From Chloroflexota bacterium (GTDB taxonomy: Bacteria > Chloroflexota > Anaerolineae > UBA7937), in contig DMLA01000002.1 in NCBI GenBank assembly GCA_003453555.1, positions 1 to 19,540 of the forward strand: a DNA stretch of 19,540 nt, given 5' to 3'. Positions 5,929 to 12,495 of this stretch are shown here, one piece after another. A model generated the notes under the pieces. That model was not told the DNA's origin. It did not search any database and saw only the letters and a list, made by a program, of their open reading frames with translations. Position numbers and translations under genes: made by a program. Within the stretch, counting starts at the first letter, position 1. Each line of letters starts with the position of its first letter.

Positions 5929-8016
5929 ATGACGCTGCGAACGGAGATAGCCCAAGGAAGGATGATCGAGGGGGTCTGGCAAGAGAGGCCTCCCAACTTG
6001 GAAGTGGCGGCTCAGCCGTCGTTTGCCGCCTTGCGGCCTCGCAAGGGGAGTCTTCATATCCTAGTGGAAGTAGCGGGTCCCCCCAGGCGAGATGAGGTCA
6101 GTCGCCAACTGGTAAATATCATCAGGGACGAATATTTCCGGGTCCCGGGAGGGATCACCAACGGTCTCCGGCAAGGGGTACGAGCGGCCAATGAGTTCCT
6201 CTATCAACGGAATCAAGAACTGAGCGAGGGGATGCCCTATGTGGCGGGGATCTCCTGCGCGGTGCTGAGCGATGACCATCTCTATCTAGGCCAAGGAGGG
6301 CCGGCCTTCGCTTGCGTGGTTCGACAAGGGGAGATGAGGGCTTTCCCTCACCTGCCCTGGGCTGGGGAAGAGGTCTCCGAGGAAGAGCGGTTGCCTCTCT
6401 CCCCCTTGGGTGTCGAGGAGCGGTTAGTCGAGGTGGGGCTTTATCACCACCGCTTGGAGGCTGAGGACGTAGTGGTGCTCTCTTCGCCGACCCTGCCGGA
6501 ACGGGTGGGCCGAAAAGAGTTCAGGGAGGCTCTGGCCCCCAGGGCCAAGGAAGTCCTGGCTAACCTAGCCGAACTGGTCGAGGGAGGGGACTTCTCGGCC
6601 ATCGTTATCAAGGTCTCCGAGGAGATACCTCGCCCCTCTGAAGAGGCCGCTAGAGCCCCTGAGGTGGTGGCGGGGCTGGCTGAGGCCTGGAGGGGTTTCT
6701 TCTCGCGCCTGAAAGAGAGTGACCTCTTAGGGGATATCGGGGAGCGGTTACAAGGTAGCCTTTCGGCCCTGCCCCAGGCCTTGGGGACCTTGACCCGGCG
6801 GATGTTGCCGGAGGAGTATGCCAGGGAGCCCCGAGCCAAGCCCTCAGCGCGTCGGGCAAGGCGAGAGCGCCTCACCCGTAAACAGAGGAGAAACCTGTTT
6901 ATCATCCTTGGCCTCCTTCTGGTGGTGGGGATGGGTGCCCTTTGGGGGGTTAGGCAGTGGAGAATCCGGGAGGCTCAAGAAGCCCTCTTCCAGGATATTT
7001 TGACCCAGGCCGAGGAACGGTTAAGGCAAGCCCTGGCCGCTACCGAGCCCTCTGCGGCCAGGGAGTTCCTTGCCGCGATCGAGAGTCTCTTGGAGGAGGC
7101 GAGGGAGATGAAACCCGAGCATCCCGACATCGAGGGGTTGGAGTCGAGGGTGTTGGAGAGGCAGGACGAACTGGACCATGTGACGAGGTTGGCCCTTCGT
7201 CAACCTCTGGAGTTCCCGGAGGCCAGGAGCGCACCCCTCAGGGTTGTGGCTCAGGACAACGATCTTTACATCCTCGATGGAGGGACAGACCGGCTCTGTA
7301 GATACCGTTGGTCGGAAGCCGCCCGCACCCTCCAGACGCCCCCAGAGGGAGCAATCCTCATAGATTCGAAAGAGCAAGGGGAACTCTTGGACATCGTCTG
7401 GCTGGAGCCAGGAGGAGGGAGAGAGAGGGGGACTCTCCTCATCCTGAAGAGCGACGGTCTTTTGGAGTACGACCCCTTGAAGGGCCTCTCTTCCCTCTCT
7501 GTGGTGGAGACCGCTAGTTGGCAGGAGCCACGACGGGCTGGGGGGTTCGAGGGGAACTTCTATCTCCTCGATGCGGGGGCTAAGCGTATCTTTAAATACT
7601 TGCCCACAGAGCGGGGTTATAACTCGGCTCCTCTTCACTACATAGTCGAGGCGGAGTTCGAGAGCGCAGTAGATATGGCTATAGATGGGGATATATACGT
7701 TCTCTTGGCCGAGGGAGTGATCATGAAATTCACCGCCGGGAAGCAGGAGCCCTTTGTAGTTGAGGGGCTGGAAGAGGAGTTCTCGAACCCTCTAGCCATC
7801 TTCACTAACCCGGGGACAGATAATATATACGTGGTAGAAAGTGGGCGTATAGTGGAACTCAGTAAAGAAGGGCGGTTCGTGCGGCAACTGCGTCCCTCCC
7901 GTGAAGAGGAGGAGGCTTTCCAGGAGTTGAGTACCGTTTTCGTCGATGAGGGAAAGGGGAGGCTATTCATCCTCAGCGGTAAGAGACTCTATCTCGCTGA
8001 TCTGCCAATGGAGTAG
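5929..8016 (+). CDS. PP2C-like domain, transmembrane, propeller-like membrane protein
   Basis: A 695-aa protein in three parts. Residues 1 to about 240 resemble a PP2C/PPM phosphatase: HILVEVAG, an alpha-helical stretch, then AGISCAVLSDDHLYLGQGG and FACVVRQGEM, matching the strand order of the family. The metal-binding signatures are not intact: the usual DGMGG position reads EVAGPP and the usual GDSR position reads GQGGPA. A basic linker leads to one membrane helix near residues 322-343, then a Glu-rich coiled coil (about 350-430), then a repeat-rich C-terminal region with YILDGGTDRLCRY, FYLLDAGAKRIFKY and NIYVVESGRIVEL segments typical of NHL-type propellers. The ATG at 5929 fits GGAAGG better than the GTG 6 nt earlier. 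It follows sbcD closely and ends at a strong terminator. The function is unknown; an inactive phosphatase-like sensor is one possibility. Confidence 0.75.
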   Translation: MTLRTEIAQGRMIEGVWQERPPNLEVAAQPSFAALRPRKGSLHILVEVAGPPRRDEVSRQLVNIIRDEYFRVPGGITNGLRQGVRAANEFLYQRNQELSEGMPYVAGISCAVLSDDHLYLGQGGPAFACVVRQGEMRAFPHLPWAGEEVSEEERLPLSPLGVEERLVEVGLYHHRLEAEDVVVLSSPTLPERVGRKEFREALAPRAKEVLANLAELVEGGDFSAIVIKVSEEIPRPSEEAARAPEVVAGLAEAWRGFFSRLKESDLLGDIGERLQGSLSALPQALGTLTRRMLPEEYAREPRAKPSARRARRERLTRKQRRNLFIILGLLLVVGMGALWGVRQWRIREAQEALFQDILTQAEERLRQALAATEPSAAREFLAAIESLLEEAREMKPEHPDIEGLESRVLERQDELDHVTRLALRQPLEFPEARSAPLRVVAQDNDLYILDGGTDRLCRYRWSEAARTLQTPPEGAILIDSKEQGELLDIVWLEPGGGRERGTLLILKSDGLLEYDPLKGLSSLSVVETASWQEPRRAGGFEGNFYLLDAGAKRIFKYLPTERGYNSAPLHYIVEAEFESAVDMAIDGDIYVLLAEGVIMKFTAGKQEPFVVEGLEEEFSNPLAIFTNPGTDNIYVVESGRIVELSKEGRFVRQLRPSREEEEAFQELSTVFVDEGKGRLFILSGKRLYLADLPME

Positions 8017-8024
8017 ACTTCTGA

Positions 8025-8052
8025 GGGGAGGGGCGAAGCCCCTCCCCTTTTT
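8025..8052 (+). terminator. Strong rho-independent terminator
   Basis: GGGGAGGGGC (8025-8034) and GCCCCTCCCC (8038-8047) form a perfect 10-bp stem with a GAA loop, followed by TTTTTATTT. It ends the sbcD/PP2C-like unit. Confidence 0.93.
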
Positions 8053-8054
8053 AT

Positions 8055-8084
8055 TTGGTGCTTTCCCCATTTTACTGGTATAAT
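8055..8084 (+). promoter_or_regulatory. Promoter of the two-component operon
   Basis: TTGGTG at 8055-8060 and perfect TATAAT at 8079-8084 are spaced by 18 bp, directly behind the terminator. The start point would be near 8091, giving a leader of about 23 nt. Confidence 0.6.
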
Positions 8085-8113
8085 TTTTAAGAGATTAGGA
8101 TGGAGGTATAGGG

Positions 8114-9586
8114 TTGCGTCGGGCGATAGGAGGGGGGAGGAGTCTCGTCCCTTGGCTTTCTCTCTTGCGATGGGCTTTGCCAGTCCTTATCTTCCTGGCC
8201 GTACCGATGGAGCAGTTATTTCTTCGCCCCTTCACCGGCCAGCGGTGGCCCGAATGGAGTCTCTTCTTAAGCGTCTTCTTCTACGGCATGGTTGGGCCTT
8301 TGGCCATCTGGTGGATCCTCACCTGGCTTAGGGGAACCCTGGCCGAGCAGGAGAGATCCCGGGATAGGATCCAGGAGTGGGAGGAATATTTGGCCAGCAT
8401 CACCAGCGCCTCGGCTGACGCCATCATCAGCCTGGATACCGAGGGCGTCATCCGCACCTGGAACAGAGGGGCGAAGTTGATCTTCGGCTACCATGCCCAG
8501 GAGATGGTAGGGGAACATTTCAGCCGATTAGTCCCCCAAGAACTCCTGAAGAGCGGCGAGTTGGGGTTAATAGGCCGGGAGATAGAAAAAAGAGGCTACA
8601 TCAGAGATTACGAGACGGAGAGGATAGCCAAAGATGGCCGACGGGTGAAGGTGCAACTGACACAGACTCTTCTGCGGGATAAGGGGGGTAATGCCATAGG
8701 GAGTGCTCTCATCCTGAGGGACATCACTGATCGGAAGAGGGCCGAAGAGGAGATCCTTCAACTAACCAGGGAGTTAGAGGAAAAGGTAGAGCAGAGGACC
8801 AAGAGGTTGGCGCATGCCTATAAGGAACTGGAGGAGAGAAACAGGGAGTTGAGGCGGGTCAACGAGCAACTCCGGGATCTGGACAGACTAAAGTCGGAGT
8901 TCGTCTCCATGGTCTCCCACGAGTTGCGTTCCCCTCTCACCAATATTAGTGGCGCCGTGGAGTTGCTTCTGGATTCCGGTGCCGAGGTGGACGGGAAGAA
9001 GATGTTAGAGGTCATAGGCGAGGAGAGCGCCCGTCTGGCGAGGCTGGTTCAGGGGATATTGGATGTCTCACGGATAGAGGCTCGAAAGTTGGACTTGAAA
9101 CGAGAGAGGGTTGACATCCTGTCTCTCTTGCAAAGGGTGGTAGTGAACCTTCAGGGCAGTACCTCTCTTCACCAGTTTGTCCTTCCGCGCGCCGATAGCC
9201 TGCCCAGGGTGTGGGGGGATGAGGATCGGATCGCTCAGATATTCTTTAACCTCCTGGATAACGCGGTGAAATACTCGCCTCAAGGAGGGGAGATAACCGT
9301 TACCGCGGAGGTAGGGGGGAAGGAGATGGTGATCTCCGTCACCGACCAAGGGCTGGGCATCTCGGACAAAGAAAAAGAGCGGATCTTCAGGAAGTTCCAT
9401 CGGGTCAACGGCCGCGATTCCCGGGAGACCTATGGGCATGGCCTGGGTCTTTACATAACCAAAGGGTTGGTGGAGGCTCAAGGGGGTCGGATATGGGTGG
9501 AGAGCAGTGTGGGGAAGGGCTCCACCTTCAGTTTCACCCTCCCCTTGGCGGATGGAAAGGGCAAGAAGCCTCAGGGGTCGAGGTAA
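8114..9586 (+). CDS. Membrane-bound PAS-domain sensor histidine kinase
   Basis: A 490-aa kinase that would autophosphorylate and pass phosphate to the regulator encoded 3 bp downstream. Two membrane helices (about 17-35 and 46-70) enclose only a very short external loop, so sensing is probably within the membrane or through the PAS domain at about 92-215 (ASADAIISLDTEGVIRTWN, ALILRDITDRKRAEEE). A coiled coil follows (about 215-260), then HisKA with VSHELRSPLT, where H269 is the phospho-acceptor. The ATPase domain has NLLDNAVKYSP, DQGLGIS and GHGLGLYI. The TTG start is supported by GGAGGT six bases upstream. PhoR of Pho systems has a similar plan, and pst genes lie 4 kb away, but no phosphate-specific feature is visible, so I leave it unnamed. 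Confidence 0.92.
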   Translation: MRRAIGGGRSLVPWLSLLRWALPVLIFLAVPMEQLFLRPFTGQRWPEWSLFLSVFFYGMVGPLAIWWILTWLRGTLAEQERSRDRIQEWEEYLASITSASADAIISLDTEGVIRTWNRGAKLIFGYHAQEMVGEHFSRLVPQELLKSGELGLIGREIEKRGYIRDYETERIAKDGRRVKVQLTQTLLRDKGGNAIGSALILRDITDRKRAEEEILQLTRELEEKVEQRTKRLAHAYKELEERNRELRRVNEQLRDLDRLKSEFVSMVSHELRSPLTNISGAVELLLDSGAEVDGKKMLEVIGEESARLARLVQGILDVSRIEARKLDLKRERVDILSLLQRVVVNLQGSTSLHQFVLPRADSLPRVWGDEDRIAQIFFNLLDNAVKYSPQGGEITVTAEVGGKEMVISVTDQGLGISDKEKERIFRKFHRVNGRDSRETYGHGLGLYITKGLVEAQGGRIWVESSVGKGSTFSFTLPLADGKGKKPQGSR

Positions 9587-9589
9587 GGG

Positions 9590-10279
9590 ATGGAGGATAG
9601 GGGGAAGATACTGGTAATCGATGACGACCGGACGCTCCTCGGACTCTTGCGACAATCTTTGGAGAAGGCTGGCTATCGGTTCATAGGGGTGACGAACGGG
9701 ATCGATGGACTGCAGTCGGTCTATAAAGATCAGCCCGACTTGGTGATTCTAGACGTGATGATGCCCCGCATGGATGGTTGGGAGACCTGTCTCCGTATCA
9801 GGGAGGTCTCTCAGGTGCCCATCATAATGCTCACTGCCAAAGAGGAGGAGGCGGATAAGGTCAAAGGGTTCGAGTGTGGGGCCGATGACTATGTAACCAA
9901 GCCTTTCAGTTTCGCCGAACTGACGGCTCGCGTGGGGGCGGTGCTCCACCGTGCGCGGCGGGGGAAACCGGCTGAGGTGCCTCGCGTCTATATCTTCGAT
10001 GAACTGGTGGTGGATGTGGATCACAAGGAGGTGTCGGTGCGAGGCCAGCCCGTGGATTTGACTCCCACGGAGTTCGAGTTGCTCGTCTGTCTGGCGGAAA
10101 ATGCGGGCCGCACCGTCACCCATGAGCAGTTGCTGGCTAGGGTATGGGGCGACGAGTACGTCGATACCGGCTATGTGAAGCGGTACATCTGGTACCTGCG
10201 GCGTAAGATCGAAAGAGATCCCAGTAACCCAGAATATATAATCACCGGGCGGGGCTTCGGCTATCGCCTTGGTGACTGA
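9590..10279 (+). CDS. OmpR/PhoB-family response regulator
   Basis: A 229-aa DNA-binding regulator paired with the kinase upstream. The receiver domain has acidic residues D11-D13, phospho-acceptor D55 in LVILDVMMPRMDGW, T82 and K104 (YVTKPFSFAEL). The C-terminal winged helix contains DLTPTEFELLVCLAENAGR and ends ITGRGFGYRL, as in OmpR/PhoB proteins. The ATG follows the kinase stop by 3 bp, with GAGGT at 9580-9584 as ribosome site, so expression is coupled. A PhoB role is possible from proximity to pst but is only an inference. The operon ends at the terminator at 10303. Confidence 0.94.
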   Translation: MEDRGKILVIDDDRTLLGLLRQSLEKAGYRFIGVTNGIDGLQSVYKDQPDLVILDVMMPRMDGWETCLRIREVSQVPIIMLTAKEEEADKVKGFECGADDYVTKPFSFAELTARVGAVLHRARRGKPAEVPRVYIFDELVVDVDHKEVSVRGQPVDLTPTEFELLVCLAENAGRTVTHEQLLARVWGDEYVDTGYVKRYIWYLRRKIERDPSNPEYIITGRGFGYRLGD

Positions 10280-10302
10280 GCCTGTGGCCCAACTCTGGAG
10301 AG

Positions 10303-10323
10303 GGGGGAGCCGTCCCCCTTTTT
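10303..10323 (+). terminator. Rho-independent terminator after the response regulator
   Basis: GGGGGA (10303-10308), loop GCCG, TCCCCC (10313-10318), then TTTTTATC. Confidence 0.85.
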
Positions 10324-10326
10324 ATC

Positions 10327-10355
10327 TTGACCCACTCCATCCCCCGCGCTATTCT
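10327..10355 (+). promoter_or_regulatory. Promoter of the radical SAM gene
   Basis: TTGACC at 10327-10332 and TATTCT at 10350-10355 are spaced by 17 bp and begin 4 bp after the previous T tail. The start point would be near 10362, about 29 nt ahead of the ATG. Confidence 0.6.
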
Positions 10356-10390
10356 TCTGCCATTATAGTGCTCTTAGAAAGGGTTCGACC

Positions 10391-12157
10391 ATGACTAAGC
10401 CCCATCTGGTGCTTCTCCATGCACCTAGCGTCTATGATTTTCGAAAGGAGGCCATCCTATATGGCCCCATCAGCGATCTCGTGCCCTCTACCCCTATCTT
10501 CGAGATGTACCCCATCGGATTTACCACCTTGGCCGAATACCTAGAAAGGCATGGCTTCCGAACCCGCATCGTCAACCTGGCGGTGCGGATGCTCAGGGAT
10601 AGGGACTTCGATGCCGAGGCGTTTATCGCTTCTTTGGACCCTTTGGCCTTCGGCATCGACCTCCACTGGTTACCTCACGCCCAGGGAGCCCTTGAGGTGG
10701 CCAAGATCGTCAAGCGTCACCACCCCCAGACCCCGGTGATCATGGGTGGCTTCTCGGCTTCCTATTATCACCAGGAACTGGTGACCAGGCAGGAGGTGGA
10801 CTATGTGTTGCGGGGTGATTCGACGGAGGGGCCGCTTCTGCAACTGATGAAGGCCCTAGTCTCTAGGGGGCCTCTCGACAGTGTGGCTAACCTCACTTGG
10901 CGGGACGAAAGGGGAAGGCTGAAAGTCAACCCCTTCACTTATCTGCCTCCCGACTTGAGCGATGTGGCACTGGATTATAGCCACCTGGTGAAAGCCGTAG
11001 TTCGGGACCGCGACTTGGCCAGCAATATCCCTTTCTTCAACTGGCTAGAGTACCCTATCATGGCCAGCCTCAGTTGTCGGGGTTGTACCCAGGGCTGTGT
11101 CACCTGCGGGGGGTCAGCCTACGCCTCGCGCCACCTCTTCGGCCGGGAAAAGCCCGCCTATCGAACGCCGGAGATGTTGGCCCAGGATATCAAAGATATT
11201 AAACGCTTCAGCCGAGGTCCGGTCTTCCTGCTGGGGGATCTCCGCCAGGCGGGCATCGATTACGCACAGGAATTGTTATCCTCTCTTCGGGGTGTGGAGG
11301 GAGAAGCGATCGTAGAACTCTTCGCCCCAGCCTCGCAGGAATACTTGGAGGAGGTGGTCTCTTCCTTCCCCCGCCTCTGTTTGGAGTTCTCCTTGGAGTC
11401 CCACGATCCAAAGGTGAGACGAGCCTTCGGCAAGGGCTACTCCTCCTTACAGGATCCCGGGGGAAACGAGGAGGTGGAAGCGACCATACGACATGCCCTG
11501 GAAGCGGGCTGTCAAAGGCTAGATATCTTCTTCATGATAGGGTTGCCCCAGCAGACCCCTCAATCGGTGATGGAGACCATCGACTATTGTGGGGCTTTGT
11601 TGGAGCGGTTCGGCGGGGATGGTCGCTTGCACCCCTACATCTCCCCCTTAGCCCCTTTCCTCGATCCAGGAAGCCAGGCTTTCGAGCAGCCTCGAAAGTA
11701 TGGCTATCGGCTTTTCTACCGGACCTTGGAGGAGCACCGTCGGGCTCTTCTATCCCCCAGTTGGAAGTGCATCCTCAACTACGAGACAAGGTGGATGAAA
11801 AGGGGCGAGATCGTGGAGACTACCTATGAAGCCCAACTGAGGCTCAGCCGGCTGAAGGCCGCCTATGGCCTGATCAGCGACGAGGAGCGCCTGGCCACCG
11901 AGGAGCGGATCTCGAAGGCAAAGGAACTGATAGGGCGGATCGATCGCCTCTTGGAGATCGAAGACGAGGTGCAGCGAAAGGGAGAATTGCAAGCCCTCAA
12001 ACCCCAGATGGATGAGGTGAACTTCGCCACCCTGCACGAGGACAGGGAACTGGCTTTGCCTGTGGGGTGGGGTAGGTGGAACCCCTTCTGGGCGGTCTGG
12101 CTCTTGGCTCAGGAGTGGTGGGACAACCTCAAAGGCGGCAGGCGAGCCCCTTCTTAG
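10391..12157 (+). CDS. B12-binding domain/radical SAM protein
   Basis: A 588-aa protein with an N-terminal cobalamin-binding-like domain (about 1-150; PIGFTTLAEYLERHG, PVIMGGFSAS, VDYVLRGDSTEGPL) and a radical SAM domain. The cluster motif is at 229-239, CRGCTQGCVTC, where C232, C236 and C239 give the classical CX3CX2C and C229 is an extra Cys. GLPQQTPQSVMETIDYC is typical of the later part of the SAM barrel. The C-terminus (about 470-588) is charged and helical. It resembles the Ta0216-type B12/radical SAM family as I remember it (TIGR04190); its substrate is not known to me. No B12-binding DxHxxG motif is visible, as in many members of this wider group. It is transcribed alone, with its own promoter, before the feo promoter. 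Confidence 0.85.
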   Translation: MTKPHLVLLHAPSVYDFRKEAILYGPISDLVPSTPIFEMYPIGFTTLAEYLERHGFRTRIVNLAVRMLRDRDFDAEAFIASLDPLAFGIDLHWLPHAQGALEVAKIVKRHHPQTPVIMGGFSASYYHQELVTRQEVDYVLRGDSTEGPLLQLMKALVSRGPLDSVANLTWRDERGRLKVNPFTYLPPDLSDVALDYSHLVKAVVRDRDLASNIPFFNWLEYPIMASLSCRGCTQGCVTCGGSAYASRHLFGREKPAYRTPEMLAQDIKDIKRFSRGPVFLLGDLRQAGIDYAQELLSSLRGVEGEAIVELFAPASQEYLEEVVSSFPRLCLEFSLESHDPKVRRAFGKGYSSLQDPGGNEEVEATIRHALEAGCQRLDIFFMIGLPQQTPQSVMETIDYCGALLERFGGDGRLHPYISPLAPFLDPGSQAFEQPRKYGYRLFYRTLEEHRRALLSPSWKCILNYETRWMKRGEIVETTYEAQLRLSRLKAAYGLISDEERLATEERISKAKELIGRIDRLLEIEDEVQRKGELQALKPQMDEVNFATLHEDRELALPVGWGRWNPFWAVWLLAQEWWDNLKGGRRAPS

Positions 12158-12176
12158 AGCCATTTTCTTAGCGCCC

Positions 12177-12205
12177 TTGACACGACGGAGGAAAGGTGGT
12201 ATTAT
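12177..12205 (+). promoter_or_regulatory. Promoter of the feo operon
   Basis: Perfect TTGACA at 12177-12182 and TATTAT at 12200-12205 are spaced by 17 bp. The start would be near 12212, inside the palindrome that follows. A second TATAAT at 12234-12239 has no good -35 partner. Confidence 0.8.
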
Positions 12206-12210
12206 ATTAC

Positions 12211-12225
12211 TGCAAATGATTTGCA
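12211..12225. promoter_or_regulatory. Fur-family-like 7-1-7 operator at the feo start site
   Basis: TGCAAAT G ATTTGCA is a perfect 15-bp inverted repeat with the 7-1-7 layout used by Fur-superfamily repressors. It covers the predicted +1, where binding would block initiation. The site and layout are seen; iron-dependent control is inferred from the feo genes downstream. Confidence 0.65.
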
Positions 12226-12258
12226 TTATCTACTATAATAGCAAAGGGTTCTAAGGAG

Positions 12259-12495
12259 ATGATTCTAGCCAATTTGGCTCCTGGCCAGGTAGGGGTGGTC
12301 AAGCGATTGGCCGGCGGTTGGGGGATGGTCAGCCGCTTGGCTGCCTTTGGTTTTACCCCCGACGCCAAGGTGGAGATGGTCCAGAATTTCGGGCGCGGGC
12401 CGATCATTGTGATGGTGCGCGGTACCCGTATCGCCTTGGGTCGGGGCGAGGCGCAAAAGATCATCGTCAGCCCCATAGTGGAGGGTGGGGAGTGA
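12259..12495 (+). CDS. feoA: Ferrous iron transport protein FeoA
   Basis: A 78-aa cytoplasmic SH3-like protein that assists FeoB in ferrous iron uptake. It starts LANLAPGQVGVVKRLAGG, has the SRLAAFGFTPDAKVEMV core and ends in a beta-strand region with IALGRGEAQKIIV, as in FeoA. Its stop TGA overlaps the feoB ATG by one base. The ATG sits immediately after AAGGAG with no spacer, which is too close for a normal ribosome site; AAAGGG at 12243-12248 is a more distant alternative. The protein start fits the family length, so I keep it. Confidence 0.93.
   Translation: MILANLAPGQVGVVKRLAGGWGMVSRLAAFGFTPDAKVEMVQNFGRGPIIVMVRGTRIALGRGEAQKIIVSPIVEGGE

Noticed and set aside
12318..12494. 59-residue extension of FeoB
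   Set aside because: It reads through feoA in another frame; the ATG at 12495 overlaps the feoA stop and starts at the GTPase domain.
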